Below, piece by piece: positions 8,855-18,237 of a stretch of 64,000 nt of DNA (position 1 is the stretch's first letter; each line of letters starts with the position of its first letter). A program made the position numbers and the translations under genes. Source of the DNA: Lelliottia nimipressuralis. GTDB lineage: Bacteria > Pseudomonadota > Gammaproteobacteria > Enterobacterales > Enterobacteriaceae. The notes under the pieces are model-generated. The model was not told the DNA's origin. It saw only the letters and a list, made by a program, of their open reading frames with translations, and did no database searches. The DNA lies in the NCBI RefSeq assembly GCF_004402045.1, contig NZ_SOMG01000021.1:248001-312000 (forward strand), read 5' to 3'.

Positions 8855-9580
8855 ATGGCACTCACCTCCCGTTCAGAATTGTCTAACTTACAGACAAATA
8901 AGACAAAACGCCTTTACCGCTTACCGGCCCGCTTTTATGGTTATCAGCTTTTCGTGCTGATTGCCCTTGCCGTGGTGTTTACGTGGCTATCGCGCGATGA
9001 AGCGCTCGACAGGTGGGTAACCGGCTTTTGGTATGACGCGGCAACGCAAAGCTTCCCGCTGCAGAAAGACCACCTGCTTGATCTGCTGAACCATCGCCTG
9101 GCGAAGTACATCGCCATCGCCTTAGGTGCCGTGGCGCTGTTTTACGGTGCTTACAAGCGTAACGCAAGGCTGGTCACCGCGGCGCTGCTGATGGGCGTTG
9201 GCGCGCTGGTGGTGGGCATATTGAAAAGCGTGAGCCATCACAGCTGCCCGTGGGATCTGGTGGAATATGGCGGGAAAGCCATGTCTTATCCCCTGTTCAG
9301 TTCCGCCCCTGCAGACAGCGGCCCGGGGCGCTGTTTCCCCGGCGGTCATGCCTCCAGCGGCTTTATGGTGATGGGGCTGTTTTTTGCCTTCTGGCGCGAG
9401 CGTCCACGTCTCGCCTGGTGCTTCATCGCGCTGGGCGTGGTGTTAGGTCTGGTGATGGGTTACGGCCAGGTCATGCGCGGGGCACATTTTTTCTCTCACA
9501 ACCTGTGGGCTGGGTGGTGGGTCTGGTTTTCCCAGGTGGTGGTCTATGGCCTTATTTCCACCCGGTTTGCTAAAGAGTGA
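8855..9580 (+). CDS. PAP2-family membrane phosphatase
   Basis: A 241-residue membrane protein with the lipid-phosphatase signature in three parts. The first is K124-SVSHHSCPWD, in which CPW stands where RP is usual; the second is PGGHASSG (H165); the third is R208 to H215 in RGAHFFSHN. About six hydrophobic segments begin near residue 30. It probably removes phosphate from a lipid such as undecaprenyl diphosphate, phosphatidylglycerophosphate or lipid A; the exact substrate cannot be read from the sequence. No strong ribosome site precedes ATG 8855. It lies seven bases upstream of ybjG, a second PAP2 enzyme, so the two form an operon, preceded by a PmrA-type box. K-12 lacks this gene at this position. 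Confidence 0.8.
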   Translation: MALTSRSELSNLQTNKTKRLYRLPARFYGYQLFVLIALAVVFTWLSRDEALDRWVTGFWYDAATQSFPLQKDHLLDLLNHRLAKYIAIALGAVALFYGAYKRNARLVTAALLMGVGALVVGILKSVSHHSCPWDLVEYGGKAMSYPLFSSAPADSGPGRCFPGGHASSGFMVMGLFFAFWRERPRLAWCFIALGVVLGLVMGYGQVMRGAHFFSHNLWAGWWVWFSQVVVYGLISTRFAKE

Positions 9581-9587
9581 TAACGCT

Positions 9588-10196
9588 ATGTTAGAGAATC
9601 TGAATTATCAGCTGTTTTATCTGATCAACGCCACCCCGGCCTCGCCAGAGGCGATGATTGATTTCGCCACCTTTCTGGCAAAGGATCTGATCAGTATCGT
9701 GCCTGCGCTGGCAGCCATCCTCTGGCTATGGGGTCCCCGTAGCCAGGTAAAAGCGCAGCGCCAGTTGGTGATCAAAGTGGCAATGGCCCTGGGCGTGAGC
9801 ATTCTGGTCAGCTTCGCTCTGGGCCATGTGTTCCCACACCCCCGTCCTTTTGTTGCTCACGTGGGCTACACCTTCCTGCACCATGCGCCGGATGACTCGT
9901 TCCCGAGCGATCACGGTACGGTTATCTTCACCTTCGCGCTGGCTTTCCTGTTCTGGCATCGCCTGTGGTCGGGTGCGGTCCTGATGGCGGCGGCCCTGGC
10001 AATCGCCTGGTCTCGCATTTACCTGGGCGTCCACTGGCCGCTGGATATGGTGGGCGGTTTCCTGGTCGGGCTGATTGGCTGCGTGAGCGCGGCGATCCTG
10101 TGGAGTCTCTTCGGTGACGCGCTCTACCGCGGGCTCTCTTCACTCTATCGCGCCATTTTCGCTATCCCGATCCGCAAAGGCTGGATACGTGACTAA
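9588..10196 (+). CDS. ybjG: Undecaprenyl-diphosphatase YbjG (BcrC type)
   Basis: A 202-residue inner-membrane PAP2 enzyme that recycles undecaprenyl diphosphate to the monophosphate for cell-wall and surface-polymer synthesis. Visible motifs are FPHPRPF, PSDHGT and SRIYLGVHWPLD, the complete PAP2 catalytic set, with about five membrane spans. The start at MLENLNYQLF agrees with E. coli YbjG; an upstream in-frame ATG at 9546 overlaps the preceding gene and is rejected. It also gives bacitracin resistance in E. coli. It is the second gene of a two-gene unit and is followed by a strong terminator. Confidence 0.93.
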   Translation: MLENLNYQLFYLINATPASPEAMIDFATFLAKDLISIVPALAAILWLWGPRSQVKAQRQLVIKVAMALGVSILVSFALGHVFPHPRPFVAHVGYTFLHHAPDDSFPSDHGTVIFTFALAFLFWHRLWSGAVLMAAALAIAWSRIYLGVHWPLDMVGGFLVGLIGCVSAAILWSLFGDALYRGLSSLYRAIFAIPIRKGWIRD

Positions 10197-10218
10197 CCCC
10201 GACCTGACAGGTTACACT

Positions 10219-10251
10219 TGAACCCCCGCCCTGCGGGGGTTCACTTTTTTT
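10219..10251 (+). terminator. Rho-independent terminator after ybjG
   Basis: TGAACCCCCGC and GCGGGGGTTCA form a long GC-rich stem with a tiny loop, followed by a run of T. It ends the PAP2-ybjG operon just before deoR. Confidence 0.9.
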
Positions 10252-10264
10252 ATCCCGAGGAACT

Positions 10265-11023
10265 ATGGAAACACGTCGCGATGACCGCATTGCTCAGCTG
10301 CTACAGGCGCTGAAGCGCAGCGATAAGCTGCATCTTAAGGAAGCCGCCAACCTCCTCGGCGTCTCAGAGATGACCATTCGTCGGGATCTGAACAGCGAAA
10401 GCGCGCCCGTCGTGCTGCTGGGCGGGTATATTGTGCTTGAGCCGCGCAGCGCCAGCCATTATCTGATCAGTGACCAGAAGACGCGCCTGGTTGAAGAGAA
10501 GCGCAAAGCCGCACGGCTTGCGGCTTCACTGGTACAGCCGCACCAGACCCTGTTTTTTGACTGTGGTACCACCACGCCGTGGGTTATCGAAGCCATCGAC
10601 AGCAGCATTCCCTTTACCGCCGTGTGTTACTCCCTGAACACCTTTCTGGCGCTTCAGGAGAAACCCGAGTGCCGGGTGATCCTCTGCGGCGGTGAGTTTC
10701 ACGCCAGCAACGCGATCTTTAAGCCGCTTAACCTGCAGGACACGCTCAGCAATCTCTGCCCGGATATCGCGTTTTATTCCGCCGCGGGCGTGAACGTGCG
10801 CCAGGGGGCGACCTGCTTTAACCTGGAAGAGCTGCCGGTGAAGCACTGGGCGCTAAGCGCAGCGCAGTACCATGTGCTGGTGGTTGACCACAGCAAGTTT
10901 GGCAAGGTGCGTTCGGCGAGAATGGGTGAGCTGGCGCAGTTTGATGCCATCGTCAGCGATTGCCGTCCGGATGACGACATTGTGGCCCATGCGAAGGCGC
11001 AGCAGGTGAAGTTGATGTATTGA
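10265..11023 (+). CDS. deoR: Deoxyribose operon repressor DeoR
   Basis: A 252-residue repressor, the same length as E. coli DeoR. The N-terminal helix-turn-helix (LHLKEAANLLGVSEMTIRRDL, residues 22-41) binds DNA. The C-terminal sugar-phosphate sensor has the DeoR-family patterns FDCGTTT and NTFLAL. It represses the deoxynucleoside catabolism genes (deoCABD, nupG, tsx) until deoxyribose-5-phosphate binds. Position next to ybjG and dacC matches E. coli. The gene stands alone between a terminator and a BIME. Confidence 0.95.
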   Translation: METRRDDRIAQLLQALKRSDKLHLKEAANLLGVSEMTIRRDLNSESAPVVLLGGYIVLEPRSASHYLISDQKTRLVEEKRKAARLAASLVQPHQTLFFDCGTTTPWVIEAIDSSIPFTAVCYSLNTFLALQEKPECRVILCGGEFHASNAIFKPLNLQDTLSNLCPDIAFYSAAGVNVRQGATCFNLEELPVKHWALSAAQYHVLVVDHSKFGKVRSARMGELAQFDAIVSDCRPDDDIVAHAKAQQVKLMY

Positions 11024-11028
11024 GGTTA

Positions 11029-11104
11029 TGCCGGGTGGCGGCTTTGCCTTACCCGGCCTACAACGGCTCGAACGTAGGCCGGGTAAGCGCAGCGCCACCC
11101 GGCA
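11029..11104. repeat. BIME (paired REP elements) after deoR
   Basis: Two inverted REP units (TGCCGGGTGGCGGC... and ...GCGCCACCCGGCA) are separated by a short linker, between the convergent ends of deoR and dacC. The GCCGGGTGGCG / TACCCGG core is the enterobacterial REP consensus. Confidence 0.9.
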
Positions 11105-11110
11105 AAAAAC

Positions 11111-12316
11111 TTAGTTGAACCAGCTGCCAAACCACCCGTGGAATTTCATCATCACGAAGTCCCACATCCGGCTGAAGAAGCCGCCCTCTTCGACCGCTTC
11201 CATCACAATCAGCGGACGCTGTTCAATCGACTTCCCATTAAGCTGGAAATCAATTGTCCCGACCACCTGGCCTTTTTTCAGCGGCGCGGTGAGCTGCGGA
11301 TCGGTCAGGGTGTAGCTGGCCTTCAGGTTTTTCAGCTGGCCGCGCGGAATGGTCACTGACCCGCCTTCACCGGCGCCCAGATTCACTTCGCTCTTGTCAC
11401 CAAACCAGACGCGCTGGCTGACGAACGTGGCATCCGGTTTAATCGGCGTCACGGTTTCATAGAAGCGGAATCCCCAGGTCAGGAGCTTTTCTGATTCGTT
11501 AAAACGGATGCGGTCGGTTTTGGTCCCCAGCACCACCGAGATCAGGCGCATATCGCCCTGCGTCGCGGAAGCCACCAGGTTGTAACCCGCGCCGGCCGTG
11601 GTGCCGGTTTTCATCCCGTCCACATTGACGTTGCTGCTCCACAGCAGGCGGTTGCGGTTCGGCTGACGGATTTTATTGAAGGTAAACTCTTTCTCTTTGT
11701 GGATGGCGTATTCATCCGGTACGTCGTGGATCAGCGCTTTCCCCAGCAGCGCCATGTCGCGCGCGGTGCTGAACTGGCCCGGCGCATCCAGGCCGTGAAC
11801 GGTTTTAAAGGTGGTGTTGGTCAGGCCCAGCTTTTGCGCGTAGCCATTCATCAGGCCGATAAATGAATCCTGACTTCCCGCAACGTAATCCGCCAGCGCG
11901 ATACAGGCGTCGTTGCCGGACTGGATAATCACCCCTTTATTTAAATCCGATACGGAAACCTGATCGCCCGGCTTCAGGAACATCACCGATGACCCGCGCA
12001 GCGCCGGGTTGCCGGTCGCCCAGGCGTCCTTCCCGATGGTGACCATATCGTCAAGCTTGATCTTGCCCGCTTTTATCGCCTGGCCTACCACATAGCTGGT
12101 CATGATTTTGGTCAGGCTTGCCGGGTCGAGTTTCTCATCCGCGTTGCCTTCCGCCAGCACTTTACCGCTGGAGTAGTCCATCAGGATCCAGGCGCGCGCA
12201 TCCACAGGTGGCGCTTCTGGCGCAGCCTGCTCAGCCGCGTAGAGAGTTGGTGCAAACAGGAAAAGGAGCGCAGAGCCTGCCGCCAGGCTGCGCAGAGAAG
12301 TCATTTTTCGCGTCAT
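11111..12316 (-). CDS. dacC: D-alanyl-D-alanine carboxypeptidase DacC (PBP6)
   Basis: A 401-residue periplasmic penicillin-binding protein that trims the terminal D-Ala of peptidoglycan pentapeptides. The signal peptide ends at LYAA. The three active-site boxes are SLTK (serine nucleophile), SGN and KTGT. The C-terminal segment [21 protein letters not shown] is the amphipathic membrane anchor. I moved the start to 12316 because GGTGG precedes it and the upstream ATG (12337) has none. Length matches E. coli PBP6 (400). It is a single gene, convergent with deoR. Confidence 0.95.
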   Translation of the reverse strand: MTRKMTSLRSLAAGSALLFLFAPTLYAAEQAAPEAPPVDARAWILMDYSSGKVLAEGNADEKLDPASLTKIMTSYVVGQAIKAGKIKLDDMVTIGKDAWATGNPALRGSSVMFLKPGDQVSVSDLNKGVIIQSGNDACIALADYVAGSQDSFIGLMNGYAQKLGLTNTTFKTVHGLDAPGQFSTARDMALLGKALIHDVPDEYAIHKEKEFTFNKIRQPNRNRLLWSSNVNVDGMKTGTTAGAGYNLVASATQGDMRLISVVLGTKTDRIRFNESEKLLTWGFRFYETVTPIKPDATFVSQRVWFGDKSEVNLGAGEGGSVTIPRGQLKNLKASYTLTDPQLTAPLKKGQVVGTIDFQLNGKSIEQRPLIVMEAVEEGGFFSRMWDFVMMKFHGWFGSWFN

Positions 12317-12557
12317 AAATGCCACCCGAGTGTCCATTCAAAAATTACGTCACATCACCGTGTCGCAAGAAGCGATGAGTAATAGCGCACTAAAACCGTT
12401 AAAGAAACCCAACCAGGGTAAAGTTATTAAAGTTTATGCAATAACATTCAGATACGCTTTGATTAAGACGATTTTTTTGTCTTCTGTTGCGTAATTGTTA
12501 GGTTTATCTCACCATGGCGAAAAGCTGATTCGGATTCACATCTCATCGGGAGTAAAT

Positions 12558-13184
12558 ATGATTACGCTGTGGGGCAGGAATAATTCGACCAACGTTAAGA
12601 AAGTACTCTGGACGCTGGAAGAGCTGGATTTACCGTTCAATCAAATCATGGCAGGCATGTCGTTTGGCGTGAATAAAGAGGCCGACTATCTGGCCATGAA
12701 CCCGAACGGGCTGGTGCCGCTGCTGCGCGATGATGAAACAGACGCCACGCTTTGGGAATCCAACACCATTGTTCGTTATCTGGCAGCCCAGTACGGACAA
12801 GGTCGTTTGTGGGTAGAAAACCCGGCCCGCCGCGCCCAGGGAGAAAAGTGGATGGACTGGGCGAACCAGACGCTTTCACCCACCCACCGCGTGATCCTGA
12901 TGGGGCTTATCCGCACGCCGGAAGCCGAACGTGACTATCCCGCCATTCATGCCGCGCAGGATGCCTGCGAAAATCTGTTTGCGATGATGGATGACGAGCT
13001 GGCGAAGCACGCCTGGTTCTCCGGTGACGCGTTCGGCACAGGCGATATCGCCGTTGCGCCGTTCGTCTGGAACCTGACCAACATGGGCCTGAAGTGGACG
13101 CCGCGCCCTCACCTTGAGCGCTGGCTTAAACAGCTGAGCGAGCGCCCGGCGTACCGTAACGTCGTGATGATCCCGGTCACCTGA
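12558..13184 (+). CDS. gstB: Glutathione S-transferase GstB
   Basis: A 208-residue GST (YliJ in E. coli, same length). The N-terminal thioredoxin-like domain starts [19 protein letters not shown] with the glutathione-binding ESNTIVRYL near residue 65. The helical C-terminal domain contains [18 protein letters not shown]. It conjugates glutathione to electrophiles; E. coli GstB acts on bromoacetate. ATG 12558 agrees with the family start; an upstream in-frame extension is not conserved. Its stop abuts the yliI stop on the opposite strand. Confidence 0.92.
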   Translation: MITLWGRNNSTNVKKVLWTLEELDLPFNQIMAGMSFGVNKEADYLAMNPNGLVPLLRDDETDATLWESNTIVRYLAAQYGQGRLWVENPARRAQGEKWMDWANQTLSPTHRVILMGLIRTPEAERDYPAIHAAQDACENLFAMMDDELAKHAWFSGDAFGTGDIAVAPFVWNLTNMGLKWTPRPHLERWLKQLSERPAYRNVVMIPVT

Positions 13185-14303
13185 TCACGCGCCGGACGGG
13201 CTGACTTTTAACAGCTGCCCGTCCGTCTCATCGGTCAGGACGTACAGATAACCATCTGGCCCCACCCGCACATCACGAATACGTTTATCCCGGTCGCCCA
13301 GAATTCGCCCATCCTCCGTGACCTTGTTACCCTCCACGCTCAGCACGATAACGTCCTTCTCCTTCAGCGCGCCGATAAACAGCTTGTTTTTCCACTGCGG
13401 GAAAACGTCGCTGTGGTAAAACGCCATGCCGCTCACGGCGGGTGACACTTTCCAGACGAACAGCGGTTTTTCGGTTCCCTCAACGTGCTCACCTTTGGCT
13501 TCGGGAATTTTCAGACCGCTGTAATTAATGCCGTGCGTCGCCAGCGGCCAGCCGTAGTTTTTCCCTTTCTCCGGGATGTTGATCTCATCCCCGCCGCGCG
13601 GGCCGTGCTCGTTCAGCCACAGCGTGTCGCTCCAGGGGTTCATCGCCATTCCCTGCGGGTTGCGAATGCCGTAAGACCAGATTTCAGGCCGCGCGCCGGG
13701 AGTATGCACAAAGGGGTTATCCGGCGGCACTTTCCCGTCGTCGGTGAGGCGCACCACTTTGCCCTGTAATTTGTCCAGATCCTGGGCCGTCGAACGCTGG
13801 TTGTTTTCACCGAGTCCGATAAAGAGGTAGCCTTTGCCGTCGAACACCAGTCGCCCACCAAAATGGTTACCGGTCGAGAGTTTCGGCATCTGGCGGAACA
13901 CCACCTGGAAGGCTTCAATGCGCGTAAAATCGTCGCTTAAACGGCCATAGCCCACTGCCGTTCCGGCTTTGCCGTCATCCCCTGCTTCGGCATAGCTCAG
14001 CCAGATGCGGCGTGATTTTTCAAAATCCGGGGCGAGGACCACGTCCAGCAATCCTCCCTGACCGTTTGCCCAGACCTTCGGTACCCCGACGATAGGATCG
14101 GAAAGCCCTTTTCCGGCCTGCCAGCGTTTGAGCTGACCGCCCTTCAGGGTCACCAGCAGCCCTTGATTGTCCGGCAGGAACGCCAGGGACCAGGGATGAT
14201 CGAGTCTGTTTTGCAGCACCTCAACCTTGACCGCTTCTGGCGCAGCAATCAGCGAAAAGGGAAATAACAACGCAGGCAGGAAAATCAGCGAGGATCGATG
14301 CAT
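13185..14303 (-). CDS. yliI: Soluble aldose sugar dehydrogenase YliI (PQQ-dependent)
   Basis: A 372-residue periplasmic six-bladed beta-propeller enzyme of the soluble glucose dehydrogenase family. It oxidises aldoses when the cofactor PQQ is available. The signal peptide ends near FSLIAAPEA. Recognisable are NHFGGRLVFDGKGYLFIGLGE, SYGIRNPQGMAMNPWS and EHGPRGGDEIN, the conserved propeller and PQQ/calcium-binding regions. The start at 14303 has AAAGGAG upstream and matches E. coli YliI. Enterobacteria vary in making PQQ, so activity may depend on external cofactor. Confidence 0.92.
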   Translation of the reverse strand: MHRSSLIFLPALLFPFSLIAAPEAVKVEVLQNRLDHPWSLAFLPDNQGLLVTLKGGQLKRWQAGKGLSDPIVGVPKVWANGQGGLLDVVLAPDFEKSRRIWLSYAEAGDDGKAGTAVGYGRLSDDFTRIEAFQVVFRQMPKLSTGNHFGGRLVFDGKGYLFIGLGENNQRSTAQDLDKLQGKVVRLTDDGKVPPDNPFVHTPGARPEIWSYGIRNPQGMAMNPWSDTLWLNEHGPRGGDEINIPEKGKNYGWPLATHGINYSGLKIPEAKGEHVEGTEKPLFVWKVSPAVSGMAFYHSDVFPQWKNKLFIGALKEKDVIVLSVEGNKVTEDGRILGDRDKRIRDVRVGPDGYLYVLTDETDGQLLKVSPSGA

Positions 14304-14409
14304 AACGCGCTCCTTTATCGGCATATGGCATAAAGGTTAGCCACTGCGTCCGGAGGCGTTATCACTTTTACAAAAGCTTAATCAGAAGGGGGAGTTGCCT
14401 CCCCCGGAA

Positions 14410-14793
14410 TCAGTGCTGTTCAAGCTTCTCGTGCTCGTTCAGACACATGATGCATAGAGAGAGCGTGGTCAGGCAGTTTTCAAGCTTCTCCGCGTTAACA
14501 GCGATAAAATTCGGGCAGTCGTGGCGTCCATTCATCAAACATACCCCAGCGATGGAGAGCACTTCAGCGGCGCGGCGCAGTGCGATAAGCTCACTTTCGC
14601 CGTATTTCTCCTCAAGGGTCGGTGCTTTTTCACGCATGTAATTGCAAAGTTCAAACAGGTTATCACGCAGATGTTCGCTTTCGCTGACTGACATATACCC
14701 TTTTGCCTTCCTCAACTGCAGGTACGCGGCCAGGTCGATTCGGGCGTTGATCAGCTTGTTCAGCAGATCGCGTTTTAGTCTGTCAACGGTCAT
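14410..14793 (-). CDS. bssR: Biofilm regulator BssR
   Basis: A 127-residue small helical protein with the same length and the same central stretch (AYLQLRKAKGYMSVSES) as E. coli BssR (YliH). BssR represses biofilm formation through indole and catabolite-linked signalling in E. coli; its biochemical mechanism is unclear. The start at 14793 has an excellent AGGAGG site. A GTACA-TTTTT-TGTAC palindrome lies upstream and could be an operator. Confidence 0.9.
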   Translation of the reverse strand: MTVDRLKRDLLNKLINARIDLAAYLQLRKAKGYMSVSESEHLRDNLFELCNYMREKAPTLEEKYGESELIALRRAAEVLSIAGVCLMNGRHDCPNFIAVNAEKLENCLTTLSLCIMCLNEHEKLEQH

Positions 14794-14835
14794 GCTCTTT
14801 CCTCCTCTGTCAGCCATTGTGCATAGTCAGAATAA

Positions 14836-14850
14836 GTACATTTTTTGTAC
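14836..14850. promoter_or_regulatory. Palindrome upstream of bssR
   Basis: GTACA and TGTAC are separated by TTTTT, 43-57 bases before the bssR start and within the shared gap with rimO. The half-sites resemble those between rcdA and ybjJ but the spacing differs. A regulatory role is a guess. Confidence 0.35.
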
Positions 14851-15009
14851 AGTGTAATGCCTGAGATCAATTATTCTTAACTGATTAACATTATTTACAA
14901 TGTTACAACGTCTGCCCGGCGCATCCGCCTTGCAAAGAGTGTATAAATCCCCCGCGATACGCTGTAAAATCCCGCCCTGATAACTCCATAATTGATGAAT
15001 TTTTAACCT

Positions 15010-16335
15010 ATGAGCAATGTTACGCACCAGCCGAAAATCGGCTTCGTCTCCCTGGGCTGCCCGAAAAACCTGGTGGATTCAGAACGCATCCTGACCGAAC
15101 TGCGCACCGAGGGCTATGACGTGGTGCCAAGCTACGACAACGCCGATATGGTGATCGTTAACACCTGCGGGTTTATCGACAGCGCGGTTCAGGAGTCACT
15201 GGAAGCCATCGGTGAAGCCCTGACAGAAAACGGCAAAGTGATTGTTACCGGCTGTCTTGGCGCGAAAGAAGACCAGATCCGCGAAGTACACCCGAAGGTG
15301 CTGGAGATCACCGGCCCGCACAGCTACGAGCAGGTGCTGGAACATGTTCATCACTACGTGCCCAAACCAAAGCACAACCCGTTCCTGAGCCTCGTGCCGG
15401 AACAGGGCGTGAAGCTGACGCCGCGTCACTACGCTTACCTGAAAATTTCCGAAGGCTGCAACCATCGCTGCACCTTCTGCATCATCCCGTCCATGCGTGG
15501 CGATCTGGTAAGCCGTCCGATTGGCGAAGTGCTGGCGGAAGCGAAACGTCTGGCTGACGCGGGCGTGAAGGAGCTACTGGTCATCTCTCAGGATACCTCG
15601 GCTTACGGCGTGGACGTTAAACACCGCTCCGGTTTCCACAACGGCGAGCCGGTGAAAACCAGCATGGTGGGCCTGTGCGAGCAGCTGTCTAAACTCGGTA
15701 TCTGGACGCGTCTGCACTACGTCTATCCTTACCCGCACGTTGACGATGTAATCCCGCTGATGGCGGAAGGTAAAATCCTGCCGTATCTGGATATCCCGCT
15801 GCAGCACGCCAGCCCGCGTATCCTGAAGCTGATGAAACGCCCTGGCTCCGTTGACCGCCAGCTGGCGCGCATCAAGCAATGGCGTGAAATCTGCCCTGAC
15901 CTGACTCTGCGTTCCACCTTTATCGTCGGCTTCCCGGGTGAAACCGAAGAAGATTTCCAGATGCTGCTCGACTTCCTGAAAGAAGCGCGTCTGGACCGCG
16001 TCGGCTGCTTCAAGTACAGCCCGGTAGAAGGTGCAACCGCCAACGAGCTGGCGGAGCAGGTGCCGGAAGAGGTGAAAGAAGAGCGCTGGAACCGCTTCAT
16101 GCAGCTGCAACAGCAGATCTCTGCTGAACGCCTGCAGGAGAAAGTCGGCCGCGAGATCATGGTGATTGTGGACGAAGTTGACGAAGAAGGCGCGATTGGC
16201 CGCAGCATGGCGGATGCCCCTGAAATCGACGGCGCGGTGTACCTGAACGGCGAAACCAACGTTAAGCCGGGTGATATTATTCGCGTGAAAGTTGAAAACG
16301 CGGATGAGTATGACCTGTGGGGTAGCCGGGTTTAA
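15010..16335 (+). CDS. rimO: Ribosomal protein S12 methylthiotransferase RimO
   Basis: A 441-residue radical-SAM enzyme that adds a methylthio group to Asp89 of ribosomal protein S12. It has the methylthiotransferase layout: an N-terminal domain with three cysteines that bind one iron-sulfur cluster (SLGCPKN, VNTCGF, TGCLG), a radical-SAM CNHRCTFC motif near residue 153, and a C-terminal TRAM domain. Length equals E. coli RimO (YliG). It is monocistronic. In K-12 yliE and yliF lie between gsiD and rimO; here only a short gap with a REP separates them. Confidence 0.97.
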   Translation: MSNVTHQPKIGFVSLGCPKNLVDSERILTELRTEGYDVVPSYDNADMVIVNTCGFIDSAVQESLEAIGEALTENGKVIVTGCLGAKEDQIREVHPKVLEITGPHSYEQVLEHVHHYVPKPKHNPFLSLVPEQGVKLTPRHYAYLKISEGCNHRCTFCIIPSMRGDLVSRPIGEVLAEAKRLADAGVKELLVISQDTSAYGVDVKHRSGFHNGEPVKTSMVGLCEQLSKLGIWTRLHYVYPYPHVDDVIPLMAEGKILPYLDIPLQHASPRILKLMKRPGSVDRQLARIKQWREICPDLTLRSTFIVGFPGETEEDFQMLLDFLKEARLDRVGCFKYSPVEGATANELAEQVPEEVKEERWNRFMQLQQQISAERLQEKVGREIMVIVDEVDEEGAIGRSMADAPEIDGAVYLNGETNVKPGDIIRVKVENADEYDLWGSRV

Positions 16336-16353
16336 TCTCACTACACCTCATTT

Positions 16354-16386
16354 GTAGGCCGGGTAAGGCGTAGCCGCCACCCGGCA
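16354..16386. repeat. Single REP element after rimO
   Basis: One palindromic REP unit (GTAGGCCGGGTAAGGCG... to GCCACCCGGCA) sits in the 63-base gap between the convergent ends of rimO and gsiD, where K-12 has yliE-yliF. Confidence 0.85.
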
Positions 16387-16398
16387 CATTCCCCTGCA

Positions 16399-17310
16399 CT
16401 ATCCCTTAATCCTCGGATCCAGCGCGTCGCGCAGTCCATCCCCCAGCAGGTTAAACGCCAGCACGGTCAGGAAAATCGCCAGACTCGGGAAGAGCGCCAC
16501 GTGCGGCGCAATCACCATATCCGCCCTCGCCTCGTTCAGCATCGCCCCCCATTCCGGTGTTGGTGGCTGCGCGCCTAGTCCCAGAAATGACAGGCTGGCC
16601 GCCGAGATTATCGAAACACCAATACGCATGGTGAAATAGACCACGATGGACGACACCGTACCCGGCAGAATATGGCTGAACAGGATTGTGGCGTCGCTGG
16701 CGCCCATACTGCGGGCAGATTCGATAAAGGTTTGCTGCTTCAGCACCAGCGTGTTGCCGCGTACCAGACGCGCAAACGCCGGAATCGAAAAGACCGCCAC
16801 CGCGATGATGACGTTCGCCATGCCGCTGCCCATTATTGCCACCACCGCAATCGCCAGCAGAATGCCGGGAAAGGCAAACAGCACGTCGCAGATGCGCATG
16901 ATAATGCGGTCCCACCAGCCTTCGTAATACCCGGCAACCAGACCCAGCACGGTACCGATGGCCGCGCCGATCAGCACCGCGAAAACCCCGGCGGCAAGGG
17001 AGATCTGCGCCCCAACCAGCACGCGGCTGAAGATATCGCGCCCGAGGGAGTCCACGCCGAACCAGTGCAGCATCGAGGGTCCGTCGTTCAGACGGTCGTA
17101 GTCAAAATAGTTTTCCGCATCAAACGGCGCTACCCACGGCGCAACGATCGCCAGTGCGATCAGCAGCAGCACAAACAGCCCCGCCGTCATCGCGACCGGC
17201 TGACGGCGAAAACGCCGCCAGAATTCAGACCACGGCGTGCGGATATGTTCCGGTTTGAGCCCCGGCATAGCGTTTAAAACGGCCTGACGTCGCCAGTTCA
17301 ACAATCGCAT
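16399..17310 (-). CDS. gsiD: Glutathione ABC transporter permease GsiD
   Basis: A 303-residue inner-membrane permease of the oligopeptide/nickel type. The EAA-type loop appears as [23 protein letters not shown], and the C-terminal signature [18 protein letters not shown] is typical of DppC/OppC-like subunits. It pairs with GsiC to form the channel for glutathione import. It is the last gene of iaaA-gsiABCD, one base after gsiC. Confidence 0.95.
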   Translation of the reverse strand: MRLLNWRRQAVLNAMPGLKPEHIRTPWSEFWRRFRRQPVAMTAGLFVLLLIALAIVAPWVAPFDAENYFDYDRLNDGPSMLHWFGVDSLGRDIFSRVLVGAQISLAAGVFAVLIGAAIGTVLGLVAGYYEGWWDRIIMRICDVLFAFPGILLAIAVVAIMGSGMANVIIAVAVFSIPAFARLVRGNTLVLKQQTFIESARSMGASDATILFSHILPGTVSSIVVYFTMRIGVSIISAASLSFLGLGAQPPTPEWGAMLNEARADMVIAPHVALFPSLAIFLTVLAFNLLGDGLRDALDPRIKG

Positions 17311-17311
17311 C

Positions 17312-18232
17312 TTACTTATACCTGATGGCCGGGTTAATGGCGGCGTAAAGCACGTCCACCACTAAGTTGATAAGAATAAACTCCAGCGAGAAAAGCAGGA
17401 CTTCCGCCTGAATGACCGGGTAGTCGCGCATCTCGACGGAATCGACCAGCAGGCGTCCCAGCCCCGGCCAGTTGAAGACCTTTTCCACGACGATAGAGCC
17501 ACCCAGCAGGAAGCCAAACTGCAGCCCCATCATTGTCACCACCGGGATCATCGCATTGCGAAACCCGTGTTTCAGAATGACCCACTTCTCGCTGACCCCT
17601 TTCGCCCGCGCGGTGCGAATATAATCCTCGCTCAGCACGTCAACGAACGAGGCGCGGGTGAAGCGGGCCATCACCGCCGAAACGGCAGCCCCCAGCGTCA
17701 TCGAAGGCAGAATGTAATGCTTCCAGGTATCGGCCCCGACGGTTGGCAGCCAGCCCAGTTCGACGGAGAAGATCTGCATCAGCAGCATCCCCAGCGCGAA
17801 CGCCGGGAAAGAGATACCGGTCACCGCCAGCGCCATACCGAGCTTGTCCGGCCAGCGGTTGCGCCAGACGGCTGCGACAATCCCGGCGCCAAGCCCAAAC
17901 ACGACCGCCCAGCTCATACTGGCAATCGTCAACCAAAACGTTGGCATAAAGCGGCTGGCAATCTCCTCCGACACCGGGCGACGTGACACCATGGAGATAC
18001 CAAAGTCACCCTGCAAAACGTTGCAAATATAATGGAGGAACTGGATATACAGCGGCTGGTCGAGGCCAAGCTGTTTACGTACCAGGTCAATGACGGTGGC
18101 GTCCGCTTCTGGTCCTGCAATCAGACGCGCCGGATCGCCTGGCAGCATATGGACAAACAAAAACACCAGGACCGCCACAATCAGCAGCGTCGGGATAAGC
18201 CCCAGCAGGCGTTTACAAACATAATTCAGCAT
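17312..18232 (-). CDS. gsiC: Glutathione ABC transporter permease GsiC
   Basis: A 306-residue DppB-like permease with hydrophobic spans from residue 9 onward. It has the coupling loop [28 protein letters not shown], which contacts the ATPase GsiA. The DppB-family start ([35 protein letters not shown]) is intact. It sits directly after gsiB and before gsiD in the operon. Confidence 0.95.
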   Translation of the reverse strand: MLNYVCKRLLGLIPTLLIVAVLVFLFVHMLPGDPARLIAGPEADATVIDLVRKQLGLDQPLYIQFLHYICNVLQGDFGISMVSRRPVSEEIASRFMPTFWLTIASMSWAVVFGLGAGIVAAVWRNRWPDKLGMALAVTGISFPAFALGMLLMQIFSVELGWLPTVGADTWKHYILPSMTLGAAVSAVMARFTRASFVDVLSEDYIRTARAKGVSEKWVILKHGFRNAMIPVVTMMGLQFGFLLGGSIVVEKVFNWPGLGRLLVDSVEMRDYPVIQAEVLLFSLEFILINLVVDVLYAAINPAIRYK

Positions 18233-18237
18233 GAGGT

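Noticed and set aside
15574-16341. Long reverse-strand ORF inside rimO
   Set aside because: Antisense shadow of a clearly conserved gene in GC-rich DNA, without ribosome site or known family.
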